NCBI GenBank assembly: GCA_022836975.1
Contig: JAIXMJ010000031.1
Span: 1 to 9,310, forward strand
Direction: 5' to 3'
Origin: Wolbachia sp.
Lineage (GTDB): Bacteria > Pseudomonadota > Alphaproteobacteria > Rickettsiales > Anaplasmataceae
Length of the DNA stretch: 9,310 nucleotides
The translations under genes and the position numbers were made by a program. Positions 1 to 6,728 of this stretch are shown one piece after another; the stretch's first letter is position 1; every line of letters starts with the position of its first letter. Under the pieces are notes generated by a model. The model saw only the letters and a list, made by a program, of their open reading frames with translations. It had not been told where the DNA came from and searched no databases.

Positions 1-105
1 CTTTCGTAGGGTTGCTACTCGTTATGATAAATTAGCCATCGCTTTCTTATCTTTTGTTCATATTGCTGCTATTTATCTTTGGTTGAAATAAATGTCGACA
101 CTACC
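1..105 (+). mobile_element. Right end of an IS5/IS1031-type insertion sequence
   Basis: The left edge of the window lies inside an insertion sequence. The transposase stop codon is at 89-91, and the probable terminal inverted repeat follows at 93-105 (TGTCGACACTACC). Read on the minus strand this gives GGTAGTGTCGACA, which resembles the left end of the decayed element at 6241 (GGTATGTCGTCG). In both places the end abuts TAG (106-108 here, 6238-6240 there), which fits the 3-bp TNA target duplication usual for IS1031-type elements. The exact boundary is inferred because the other end of this copy is outside the window. Confidence 0.7.
2..91 (+). CDS. IS5-family transposase, C-terminal fragment (cut by window edge)
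   Basis: An open frame enters from the window edge and ends at TAA 89-91, giving 29 residues. The peptide runs FRRVATRYDKLA..., then FLSFVHIAAIYLWLK. The arrangement R-R-x-A-T-R-Y-D-K-L-A followed by a hydrophobic stretch and a final LWL is the typical C-terminus of IS5/IS1031-group DDE transposases, which are abundant in Wolbachia genomes. The tail has no stop or frameshift in the visible part, so this copy may be intact upstream. The catalytic residues lie outside the window, so activity cannot be judged. Confidence 0.8.
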   Translation, partial: FRRVATRYDKLAIAFLSFVHIAAIYLWLK

Positions 106-169
106 TAGATTCTTTAAATTAGATATTCTCAAGAAATTAGATATTTTCAAAGAAAAATTATACGTATAA
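92..169 (+). pseudogene. Possible 3' tail of a gene interrupted by the IS
   Basis: After the IS terminus an open frame continues in the form PRFFKLDILKKLDIFKEKLYV and stops at TAA 167-169, 10 bases before the murG start. It can formally be read from ATG 92, but that codon lies inside the IS end. The normal operon-like spacing to murG, and the lysine/leucine-rich peptide, suggest the last 20 or so codons of a gene that once ran into murG and was cut by the insertion. ftsW is the usual upstream neighbour of murG in many bacteria, but nothing in these few residues identifies it. The frame may also be chance. Confidence 0.3.
116..151 (+). repeat. 18-bp tandem duplication
   Basis: AAATTAGATATTCTCAAG (116-133) is followed directly by AAATTAGATATTTTCAAA (134-151), with 16 of 18 bases identical. 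In the open frame described for 92-169 it encodes KLDILK then KLDIFK. The unit is a multiple of three, so it does not break the frame. It probably arose by replication slippage. Confidence 0.7.
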
Positions 170-170
170 T
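165..170 (+). promoter_or_regulatory. Candidate -10 box for murG
   Basis: A perfect TATAAT lies 9 bases before the murG ATG. No good -35 hexamer is present at 16-18 bp (only T-rich sequence around 143-149), and a start this close would give an almost leaderless transcript. In such AT-rich DNA a chance match is likely. Read-through from the upstream IS is an alternative source of murG transcription. Confidence 0.25.
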
Positions 171-179
171 GTATAAAAT

Positions 180-1238
180 ATGGTAGATATAATTTTAGCA
201 GCAGGTGGAACAGGTGGACATATCTTTCCTGCAATTCATTTAGCTAAGGCATTAAAAACAGAGGGATACAGCTGTATATTACTTACTGATAGACAGATTC
301 CAGGTGTGGAAAGTTATGTATTACCTCTATGTAAGCCAAGTGCATATAAGCTGAAATTTTACTTCATGCTGCTATATAGTTATATAATAGCACTACATCA
401 TATAAAATTACTAAAGCCAAAGTTAATTATCGGTTTTGGTAGTTACGCTGCTTTTCCTGCACTCTGCGCAGCAATAACACTTTCTATACCTATAGTTTTA
501 CATGAACAGAACTCAGTGCTTGGAAGAATGAATAAATTCTTTTCAAGACAAGCAAAATTTATTGCAACAAGTTTCCCTGTAACTAAATACGCGCAGAATA
601 GTAAATGTATTTTTACAGGAAATTTTATTAACGAGCAGATAGTAAAAACACATGCTATAATTGAAAGTAGAGAAACTTTCAACATACTAGTTATAGCAGG
701 AAGCCAAGGAGCAGATTTTTTTGACACTATAATAAGCGGTGTAATCTCTGAATTACCTAAAGAGTTGTTACAAAAAATTAAGTTGACACAGCAGTGTAAA
801 GGGAAGAACCTCAATAATATCGAAAGTTTATATCAAAATTTAAAAATTAATTATGAATTAAGTGAATTTTTTGACAATATAGAACAAAAATTGGCAGATG
901 CACATTTAGTCATCAGCAGAGCAGGAGCAACCTCAATAGCAGAAATTACACTTGCTAAGCGTCCCGCCATCTATATACCTATACCTAATGCAAAGGACAA
1001 CCATCAGTTTTACAACGCAAAACATATTGAAAATGCAAATGCAGCTATCATAGTAATACAGAATGCTGAAACAAAACATACTATGGTAAAACTATTGATT
1101 CAATTGTTCAAAGACCAAACAAAATTATATGATATGTCTAAGAATACTTACAAAACAGGAATAAGAAATGGAATCACAGAATTTTTAAAAATATTGGAAC
1201 CACTTTTAAACTACAAGAGGATAAATGAGAAGAGTTAG
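180..1238 (+). CDS. murG: UDP-N-acetylglucosamine--undecaprenyl-MurNAc-pentapeptide GlcNAc transferase
   Basis: MurG transfers GlcNAc from UDP-GlcNAc to lipid I, giving lipid II, on the inner face of the cytoplasmic membrane. The 352-residue product has normal family length and the two-Rossmann GT-B layout. The N-terminal G-loop is GGTGGHIFPA (9-18), with an HEQN motif at 108-111. The second G-loop is AGSQGA (173-178). The donor-site segment is SRAGATSIAEI (246-256), and the uracil/ribose region contains DNHQ (273-276). No stop or frameshift is seen. ATG 180 is chosen because the G-loop begins only 8 residues later, as usual in MurG; no Shine-Dalgarno is evident. The 3' end overlaps rsmE by 14 bases in another frame, so translation of the pair is probably coupled. 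An IS end lies about 75 bases upstream and may have separated the gene from its original promoter. Wolbachia keeps lipid II synthesis, so the gene fits. Confidence 0.96.
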   Translation: MVDIILAAGGTGGHIFPAIHLAKALKTEGYSCILLTDRQIPGVESYVLPLCKPSAYKLKFYFMLLYSYIIALHHIKLLKPKLIIGFGSYAAFPALCAAITLSIPIVLHEQNSVLGRMNKFFSRQAKFIATSFPVTKYAQNSKCIFTGNFINEQIVKTHAIIESRETFNILVIAGSQGADFFDTIISGVISELPKELLQKIKLTQQCKGKNLNNIESLYQNLKINYELSEFFDNIEQKLADAHLVISRAGATSIAEITLAKRPAIYIPIPNAKDNHQFYNAKHIENANAAIIVIQNAETKHTMVKLLIQLFKDQTKLYDMSKNTYKTGIRNGITEFLKILEPLLNYKRINEKS

Positions 1239-1905
1239 GCTTTATATTGAACAACCACTATTAAACAATATTACATTGATGCTCAATAGTAAGCAGAGCC
1301 ATTATATACATAATGTTATGCGCCTTAAATATCATGATACTATTTCCCTTTTTAATGGGAAAGATGGGGAATGGTTAGGAGAAATAATTAAGCAATCGAA
1401 TAAATTAGTAGAAATTAAAATAAAAGAACGTATTAAAGAACAAGAATACGAAAAAAACTTATGCCTATGTTGTGCAATTGTAAAAACCACTGCTCTTAAC
1501 AATATAATTAGACAATCAACAGAGATGGGAGTAACTTATATCCAGTTTATTTTAACAGAATATACAGTTGTCAGACATATAAACCTCGAGAGAGCAAAGC
1601 TGCAGGCAATTGAAGCAGCAGAACAATGTCAAAGAATGGATATACCTCAAATTCTATCCCCAATGCATTTTTCTGATCTTCCTAAATTACAAAACCACAA
1701 TTTTATTGTATGCGATCCAACAGGTGATACTGCAGACAATATATTACAAAATGAAAAAGAAACCACTATTATCATCGGACCTGAAGGTGGATTCTCAGAC
1801 AATGAATTAAAATTTGTTGAGAATTTCTGCCAAAAAATGCGCTTAAGCAAGAGGATTTTAAGAGCTGATACAGCAGTGGTCACCGCACTTGCATTATTGA
1901 GTTAA
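1225..1905 (+). CDS. rsmE: 16S rRNA (uracil-1498-N3)-methyltransferase
   Basis: RsmE methylates N3 of U1498 in 16S rRNA of the assembled 30S subunit, using S-adenosylmethionine. The product has 226 residues, close to the usual 230-250. The N-terminus MRRVRLYIEQPL is typical, followed by the PUA-like part with HYIHNVMRLK (26-35). The SPOUT methyltransferase domain shows QSTEMGV (97-103), EAAEQCQR (130-137), the SAM-knot motif IGPEGGFSDNEL (184-195) and LSKRILRADTAVVTALALL (207-225). All family signatures are present. The start ATG 1225 lies inside the end of murG. AAGAGG at 1215-1220 is a reasonable Shine-Dalgarno with 4-base spacing. The gene ends 13 bases before the stop of the converging secD. 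Confidence 0.95.
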   Translation: MRRVRLYIEQPLLNNITLMLNSKQSHYIHNVMRLKYHDTISLFNGKDGEWLGEIIKQSNKLVEIKIKERIKEQEYEKNLCLCCAIVKTTALNNIIRQSTEMGVTYIQFILTEYTVVRHINLERAKLQAIEAAEQCQRMDIPQILSPMHFSDLPKLQNHNFIVCDPTGDTADNILQNEKETTIIIGPEGGFSDNELKFVENFCQKMRLSKRILRADTAVVTALALLS

Positions 1906-1916
1906 CTAATAAATAC

Positions 1917-1935
1917 ACTTACAAAGTAAGTTTTT
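1917..1935 (+). terminator. Weak candidate terminator of murG-rsmE
   Basis: ACTTAC (1917-1922), a 3-base loop and GTAAGT (1926-1931) form a 6-bp stem followed by TTTT. It lies just after the rsmE stop and overlaps the last codons of secD on the other strand. The stem is short and has only two G-C pairs, so termination would be weak. Only its placement supports it. Confidence 0.35.
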
Positions 1936-3436
1936 GAGGATCAACCAATAAATCTATTAGTAATTTTGTGAATGTTATTGCAGAAAACATGGAACATAAA
2001 ATCCCTATAGATAATGTGACAGCAAAGCCTCTAATTGGCCCACTACCGATACTAAACATTATACCTGCAGCAATTAAAGTAGTAAGATTTGAATCTAATA
2101 TAGTCTTAACTGCATTTTTAAATCCCTCATCAATAGCACGAGTAATCCTCTTGCCAGCTTTGATTTCTTCACGAATACGTTCAAAAATCAACACATTTGC
2201 ATCTACTGCCATACCTACAGTAAGTGCAATACCTGAAATACCAGGCAATGTTAAAGTGGCTTCAAGTAATGTAAGAACTAGCAATATCAATATCACATTA
2301 AAAAGTAATCCAACGGAAGCTAATATACCTAGTTTGCCATAAACAATGATAATAAATAAAGACACAGCTGTTATCGAAATAACAGATGCTATTTCTCCTG
2401 CCTTTATCGATTTTTTTCCAAGGCTTGGCCCCACATTTTTTTCCTCTACTACTTTCAGTGGAGCAGGCAGCGCACCTGATCTTAAAAGTATAGCCAATTC
2501 ATTTGCTTGCTTCTCAGTAAAGTTTCCAGTAATTTGTCCTTCTCCATTTACGATAGGTTCACTTATAAGTGGTGCTGTTAATATTGTATTATCTAATACA
2601 ATCGCAAAAGGTTTACCAACATTCTCCCTAGTAATTTTTGCAAATTTTCTGGTTGCTATACTGTTAAATTTAAAATGTATTACTGCTTTACCTAAGGTTC
2701 CAAATCTTACTGACGCATTAATTAGAGCATCGCCACCCAACTCTGTTCTACGAAGTACTTTATATTCCCTACCAAAAGCATCTTTAAGTAAAGCTGTAGT
2801 TTCATGGTTTATATCTTGTATTTGTTTTGCTTGATTATCAAACAAGTGAAAGGAAAGTTTGGCAGTTTTCCCAAGCAGTGATTTTACATGTTCAGCATTT
2901 TCTGCTCCAGGCATTTGTATTAATATTTTACTTTGCCCTTGTTTTTGTATACTCACTTCCTTAGTTCCAAGTTTATCCAAGCGTCTTCCCACGTTACTAA
3001 TCGACTCTTCAACCACCTTATTAATTAAAAAATTTTTATAACCAGGCTTATATACTGCAACTACTGAATGACCTTTACTATGCAAATCTAAATCTCGATC
3101 CACTTTCTTAATTAATTTGACTATTTCATCGTTTATAACATTTTCAACAATTATATGTTCGCTGTTACTGCGTATATTACACCTAATATTTTTCGCTAAC
3201 AGAGCAACTTTTATTTCATCAGCTATAGCATTATATTTTTCTGTAAAATAACCATTTAAATCTATATCAAGTAGTAGAGATGCTCCCCCTTTAAGATCAA
3301 GGCCTAAATTTATCCTTTTGTCTGAAAGCAGAAATTTATTACTCACAAAATTTGGCAATACTATATACAAAGATGTTAATAGTAATAAAAGTATTAAAAC
3401 AGATTTTATTGTAAGATTATTCACTTTTAATTGCAT
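1919..3436 (-). CDS. secD: Sec translocon accessory subunit SecD
   Basis: SecD, with SecF, is an RND-type membrane protein that uses the proton-motive force to help SecYEG-SecA move proteins across the inner membrane. The product has 505 residues. It has an N-terminal membrane segment (about 12-30), then the P1 motif INLGLDLKGGASLLLDID (42-59). The large periplasmic part includes NVGRRLDKLGTKEVSIQKQG (148-167) and TAPLISEPIVNGEGQITG (287-304). Near the membrane re-entry is LLRSGALPAPL (317-327). The C-terminal RND domain has about five membrane segments from 348, with LPGISGIALTVGMAVDANVLIFERI (397-421), where the conserved Asp412 lies. No secF follows here, so SecF must be encoded elsewhere. 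The ATG overlaps the upstream deformylase-like gene by 20 bases; GTG at codon 5 would shorten this to 8 and is an alternative start. Confidence 0.96.
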   Translation of the reverse strand: MQLKVNNLTIKSVLILLLLLTSLYIVLPNFVSNKFLLSDKRINLGLDLKGGASLLLDIDLNGYFTEKYNAIADEIKVALLAKNIRCNIRSNSEHIIVENVINDEIVKLIKKVDRDLDLHSKGHSVVAVYKPGYKNFLINKVVEESISNVGRRLDKLGTKEVSIQKQGQSKILIQMPGAENAEHVKSLLGKTAKLSFHLFDNQAKQIQDINHETTALLKDAFGREYKVLRRTELGGDALINASVRFGTLGKAVIHFKFNSIATRKFAKITRENVGKPFAIVLDNTILTAPLISEPIVNGEGQITGNFTEKQANELAILLRSGALPAPLKVVEEKNVGPSLGKKSIKAGEIASVISITAVSLFIIIVYGKLGILASVGLLFNVILILLVLTLLEATLTLPGISGIALTVGMAVDANVLIFERIREEIKAGKRITRAIDEGFKNAVKTILDSNLTTLIAAGIMFSIGSGPIRGFAVTLSIGILCSMFSAITFTKLLIDLLVDPQKLTL

Positions 3437-4271
3437 TTATATAAAGCTGTTGTACGTTATCCGACACATTGATTAAGTTATGATATAAAGGTTTATCTTC
3501 AGGATAATTTTTCAAATACTCTGCTGTAGCATCATAATATAATTTATTATCCATTAAAAACCTTTTACATCTTTCCAAAGTCTTATCGTTAATTAAGCAA
3601 GGCACATTTTCTTCGATAGGTTCTATTATTTTACGGTATTCATTCACTTTTTTTATTTCTTTTGTATCCAAATAAAATTCTTTTGCATCTATAAAACGAT
3701 CACCATTAATATGGACATTTACAGTATCCACATAAGTACCACAAGTTGCAAGATGATTAAATTCATGCTGACAAATTACTGCTGCTATGTCTGTATATCT
3801 TTTTACCTGTAGTACTAAATTTTCTGAAAAGAATGCAATTAAAATTTCCTTATACGTCGACACTTTTGCTTGTCCGACACCTATAGCACTTAAACACCCA
3901 TGATAAAAACCAACTTTTTCTACACTATATCCTACTATTACTGGATTTATAAATGCCTCAAATGGCACATGACTAGATATACCTTTTCCCTCTATAATAA
4001 AGATAGAATAAGGATTTGTAGCACCATCTTGTTGAGGATATTGACTGTGAGCAAGACCAACTCCACATTGTTTTATAGACTCACGCATGTTTTTAACTAT
4101 ATCTTTGATCATCGATTTATTTTTTTCAGCAATAGGAACCATTACTACCGGCTGATTAAAATAATAACTTTTTTCTTCTTCTTTACTATTGGCTCTTTGT
4201 TCAAAATATGAATTAGTTCCTTCAACGTTTTTTGTTTTTGATTTAATAACCATCTGTGACTCACTGATCAT
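3417..4271 (-). CDS. Divergent peptide-deformylase-like metalloprotein
   Basis: Peptide deformylases remove formyl groups from new proteins using a metal held by one Cys and two His. This 284-residue product keeps the three motifs in order: GVGLAHSQ (70-77, motif 1 with Gln77), HGCLS (124-128, motif 2) and QHEFNHL (168-174, motif 3). The predicted ligands Cys126, His169 and His173 and catalytic Glu170 are present. Motif 2 is usually EGCLS, and here the Glu is His124. The protein is also longer than ordinary deformylases (about 165-200 residues), with a polar N-terminal extension of about 40 residues and a C-terminal extension of about 100 from near 185 that has no feature I recognise. It is therefore probably a second, specialised or altered paralogue rather than the main Def, and activity is uncertain. 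AGGAGG six bases before ATG 4271 supports the start. secD overlaps its 3' end, suggesting one transcript. Confidence 0.8.
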   Translation of the reverse strand: MISESQMVIKSKTKNVEGTNSYFEQRANSKEEEKSYYFNQPVVMVPIAEKNKSMIKDIVKNMRESIKQCGVGLAHSQYPQQDGATNPYSIFIIEGKGISSHVPFEAFINPVIVGYSVEKVGFYHGCLSAIGVGQAKVSTYKEILIAFFSENLVLQVKRYTDIAAVICQHEFNHLATCGTYVDTVNVHINGDRFIDAKEFYLDTKEIKKVNEYRKIIEPIEENVPCLINDKTLERCKRFLMDNKLYYDATAEYLKNYPEDKPLYHNLINVSDNVQQLYINAIKSE

Positions 4272-4277
4272 CTTATT

Positions 4278-4283
4278 CCTCCT
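4278..4283 (-). promoter_or_regulatory. Consensus Shine-Dalgarno of the deformylase-like gene
   Basis: On the minus strand AGGAGG is followed by 6 bases and then ATG at 4271. It is a full-strength site in a window where most genes have little or none. It fixes the start at 4271 in preference to the later in-frame Met at codon 7. Confidence 0.8.
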
Positions 4284-4307
4284 ATATTAATCACCCGCTT
4301 TGTTTGT

Positions 4308-4335
4308 ATTGTAAAGAACCTATCTTTTTTTGCAA
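4308..4335 (-). promoter_or_regulatory. Candidate sigma70-type promoter for the deformylase-like/secD unit
   Basis: On the minus strand TTGCAA (4335-4330), a 16-base spacer and TACAAT (4313-4308) match -35 and -10 hexamers at 4/6 and 5/6. The -10 box ends 36 bases before the start codon, leaving room for the AGGAGG site. The position in a divergent 115-bp gap supports it. No comparably good promoter is visible for hemC on the other strand (only TAAAAT at 4371-4376 with a poor -35). Confidence 0.45.
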
Positions 4336-4386
4336 CGTTACATTTAACTTTTAATCAACTAAAGATTTGCTAAAATAAATTTTATC

Positions 4387-5265
4387 ATGAAAATCAAAAT
4401 GGGTAGCAGGGGAAGCAGCCTTGCAATTGCCCAAGCTTTAGAAGTAAAACAGAAATTGATAGATCATTTTCCCAATTTATCCATAGAAATTATTACAATT
4501 AAAACTTCTGGTGATAAATATGCTTATGCAAATCTTGCTGAAATAGGTGGTAAAGGCTTATTCATAAAGGAGATAGAAAGTGAATTACTTGCAGATAATA
4601 TAGATATTGGAATTCATTCACTTAAAGATGTTCCGGCATTTTATTCACAAGATTTAACGATTGCTTGTATTCTAAAAAGATCAAGTCCATACGATGTCTT
4701 TATTTCAAGTGTATATAATAATCTAAAATCTCTACCATTGAATGCGACAATTGGTACTTCTGCTATCAGGAGAAAAGTTCAATTACTCAACATTAGACCA
4801 GATTTAAACGTAATACAATTACGTGGAAATGTAATAACTAGACTACAAAATCATAACTTTAACGGAATAATTTTAGCTGAAGCGGGATTAATCAGACTAA
4901 ATAAACGTCACTTTGTTAAAGAAGTACTATTGCCAGAAGTTATGTTAAGTGCTGTAGGTCAAGGAGCAATTTGCATTCAATGTAAAAAAAATAATTTTAG
5001 GATAATTGATATGTTAGAAAAAATTAATGACAGAAAATCCTTTATAAGAATAAAATCAGAACGTAGTTTTTTAAAGACAATTAATGGTTCATGTTTTACA
5101 CCTTTAGCAGCTTTAGCAAAATATCTAGATGATGATAGATTACATTTGCACTGTATGTTAGCAAACGAAAAAAAAATATGTTTTACTGAACGCATTGGAT
5201 TCATAGAATATGCGGAAGAGATGGGCATGGATGCAGGATTAGAGTTAAAATCAAAATGTTCTTAA
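4387..5265 (+). CDS. hemC: Hydroxymethylbilane synthase (porphobilinogen deaminase)
   Basis: HemC joins four porphobilinogen molecules into hydroxymethylbilane, the linear tetrapyrrole precursor of haem, in the cytoplasm. The 292-residue product is of normal length. Signatures in order: GSRGSSLAIAQA (6-17); GGKGLFIKEIESELL (54-68); DIGIHSLKDVP (73-83) with catalytic Asp81; GTSAIRR (123-129), the substrate/cofactor-binding arginines; RGNVITRL (146-153); AVGQGAICIQ (189-198); and SERSFLKTINGSCFTPLAA (224-242), where Cys236 should carry the dipyrromethane cofactor. Haem synthesis is retained by Wolbachia, so its presence is expected. The start is only 5 codons before the conserved GSRGS, which leaves little choice. 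No clear Shine-Dalgarno is seen. The end overlaps murB by 10 bases. Confidence 0.96.
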   Translation: MKIKMGSRGSSLAIAQALEVKQKLIDHFPNLSIEIITIKTSGDKYAYANLAEIGGKGLFIKEIESELLADNIDIGIHSLKDVPAFYSQDLTIACILKRSSPYDVFISSVYNNLKSLPLNATIGTSAIRRKVQLLNIRPDLNVIQLRGNVITRLQNHNFNGIILAEAGLIRLNKRHFVKEVLLPEVMLSAVGQGAICIQCKKNNFRIIDMLEKINDRKSFIRIKSERSFLKTINGSCFTPLAALAKYLDDDRLHLHCMLANEKKICFTERIGFIEYAEEMGMDAGLELKSKCS

Positions 5266-6128
5266 ATACGCAAGGAATGTTTCGTTATAATGTTTTGATG
5301 TCTCAAATAACATGGTTTAATGTTGGAGGTCCAGCTGAAATATTTTTTAAGCCCAAAGATATAGATAATTTATCAGATCTCATTAAAAATACAGACTTAC
5401 CAATCAACGTAATTGGAGCTACATCCAATATCATAATTAGAGATTGTGGTATTAAGGGTATAACAATTAAATTAGGAAAAGAATTTGCATATATTAAGCA
5501 TAAAAATAATAATTCTATTATTGCAGGTGGTGCAGCATTATTAAGTAGTGTAGCACATTTTGCAGCAGAATACGAAATTAGTGGATTTGAATTTTTAGTA
5601 GGCATTCCAGGAACAGTAGGTGGAAGTATAGAGATGAATGCAGGTGCATACGATAGTAATATTGCAAGTATTGTACAATCCATAAAAGCAATAAATCTTA
5701 CTGATGGAAATCTTTATACATTTTCTAATAAAGAAATGGGATATTCTTACAGAAGACATAGTTTGCAAGGAAAGTGGATATTTATAGAGGCAGAATTTCA
5801 AGGCACACGATCGGAACATTTACTCATCAGTGAAAAGATGAAAAAAGTTATTCATGAAAAAAACACAAGCCAACCTACTATTGGCAAGACAGCAGGATGT
5901 GTATTTAAAAATCTGGAATCTTATAAAGCATGGGAAATAATTAATGCAGCAGGATGTCGTGGATTATGCTTAGGAGGAGCAAAAATTTCTGAGCAACACT
6001 GCAATTTTCTGTTAAATTACAATAACGCAACCGCATCTGACTTAGAAAATCTTGGCAGTAAAGTTCAGAAAATAGTCAAAAACAAATTTAATATTGAACT
6101 TGAATGGGAAATAAGAATTTTGGGTTGA
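5256..6128 (+). CDS. murB: UDP-N-acetylenolpyruvoylglucosamine reductase
   Basis: MurB is the FAD- and NADPH-dependent enzyme that reduces enolpyruvyl-UDP-GlcNAc to UDP-MurNAc, the second committed step of peptidoglycan precursor synthesis. The product has 290 residues. Signatures: TWFNVGGPAEIFFKP (19-33) and VIGATSNIIIRDCGIKG (52-68) in the FAD domain; FLVGIPGTVGGSIEMNAGAY (113-132); YSYRRHS (163-169), holding the substrate Arg; QPTIGKTAGCVFKN (206-219); SEQHCNF (245-251); and ELEWEIRILG (281-290), holding the C-terminal catalytic Glu. The expected catalytic Ser of the AGS-FKN motif is Cys215 here, a conservative but notable change. The FAD loop reads GATSN rather than the common GxGSN. ATG 5256 overlaps hemC, which suggests coupled translation. 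Met8 and Met15 are weaker alternatives, although Met15 would still precede the conserved TWFNVGG. Confidence 0.95.
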   Translation: MFLNTQGMFRYNVLMSQITWFNVGGPAEIFFKPKDIDNLSDLIKNTDLPINVIGATSNIIIRDCGIKGITIKLGKEFAYIKHKNNNSIIAGGAALLSSVAHFAAEYEISGFEFLVGIPGTVGGSIEMNAGAYDSNIASIVQSIKAINLTDGNLYTFSNKEMGYSYRRHSLQGKWIFIEAEFQGTRSEHLLISEKMKKVIHEKNTSQPTIGKTAGCVFKNLESYKAWEIINAAGCRGLCLGGAKISEQHCNFLLNYNNATASDLENLGSKVQKIVKNKFNIELEWEIRILG

Positions 6129-6240
6129 TAATTTGTGAATGTCATCATACATATTTCAATTTTGCCTTAATTGACCTCTCAATAAAGCAAATAAAGTTTT
6201 TTGGTGCCTATCTTTTCTCAACATGCTCATAATGTACTAG

Positions 6241-6705
6241 GGTATGTCGTCGCAAGATACTAGTTGCATAGGTGTCAAAAGTGTATATAATAAAGGATTT
6301 AAGGGTTAGAAAAGATGGATACAGAATTAAGTCATAGAAGGCATGATATAAGTGACGAATTGTGGAATAAATTAGAAAGTCACTTGCCTGGTAGAAGAGA
6401 TCAGGGGGGAGGAATAGCAAAGGATAATAGGGCATTTATAAATGCAGTAATGTGGATATTTAGGACTAGTGCACCATGGACCACCTGATTATGGCCATTG
6501 GAAGAATGTGTATAGGAGATTTTGCAGGTAGCGTGATATGGGAAGGGAAGATTTATTGAAAATTTTTATTGATCTTGAGTGGCTATGTTAAAGTACATAA
6601 GGCTAGACTTGGAGAAAAAGAAAAGGTCAAATGATTAGTAGGACAAAAAGGGGTAAAGGCCAGTGGATGCGCATAGTATGCCAGTCAGAATCAGAAGGTT
6701 CCAGG
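6241..6705 (+). mobile_element. Decayed IS5/IS1031-type insertion sequence, truncated
   Basis: The probable left end, GGTATGTCGTCG, starts at 6241 directly after TAG and resembles the inverted complement of the IS terminus at 93-105. The transposase remnant begins at 6315. Recognisable transposase sequence stops at about 6705, exactly where a sequencing-adapter match begins, so the right half is missing. Whether that loss is real or an assembly artefact cannot be told. The leader 6241-6314 contains AT-rich sequence such as TATAAT at 6285-6290, a possible transposase promoter. Confidence 0.65.
6315..6705 (+). pseudogene. Broken IS5-family transposase (5' half)
   Basis: Codons 1-55 read as an intact transposase N-terminus: MDTELSHRRHDISDELW..., LPGRR, GGGIAKDNRAFINAVMWIFRTSAPW. 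After Trp55 (6477-6479) about 8 bases appear to be missing where RDL would be expected. The first frame stops at TGA 6486, and the family sequence resumes in another frame as PPDYGHWKNVYRRFCR (from 6481). A TAG at 6529 stands where Trp is usual, followed by RDMGREDLLKIFID. A further deletion lies near 6585, leaving VKVHKA, and a last block VDAHSMPVRI begins at 6663. At least two deletions and two premature stops make it non-functional. It belongs to the same family as the transposase tail at 2-91. DDE residues cannot be assigned with confidence. Confidence 0.8.
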
Positions 6706-6728
6706 GATCGGAAGAGCACACGTCTGAA
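6706..6728 (+). other. Illumina TruSeq adapter sequence (assembly artefact)
   Basis: All 23 bases from GATCGGAAGAGC at 6706 to the AA at 6727-6728 match the start of the standard Illumina TruSeq read-1 3' adapter, apart from its first A-overhang base; the match ends at 6729. A 23-base chance identity in AT-rich DNA is not credible. Read on the minus strand, it produces the peptide DVCSSDP, a form of the VCSSDL string known from adapter-contaminated protein predictions. The feature marks untrimmed adapter and probably a chimeric join in the assembly. Confidence 0.95.

Noticed and set aside
1968..2834. Long plus-strand open frames opposite secD
   Set aside because: They are antisense shadows of a confidently identified secD, with no recognisable domains.
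3900..4211. A plus-strand frame opposite the deformylase-like gene
   Set aside because: The product is a low-complexity aromatic string, and the minus strand has the deformylase motifs and a strong ribosome-binding site.
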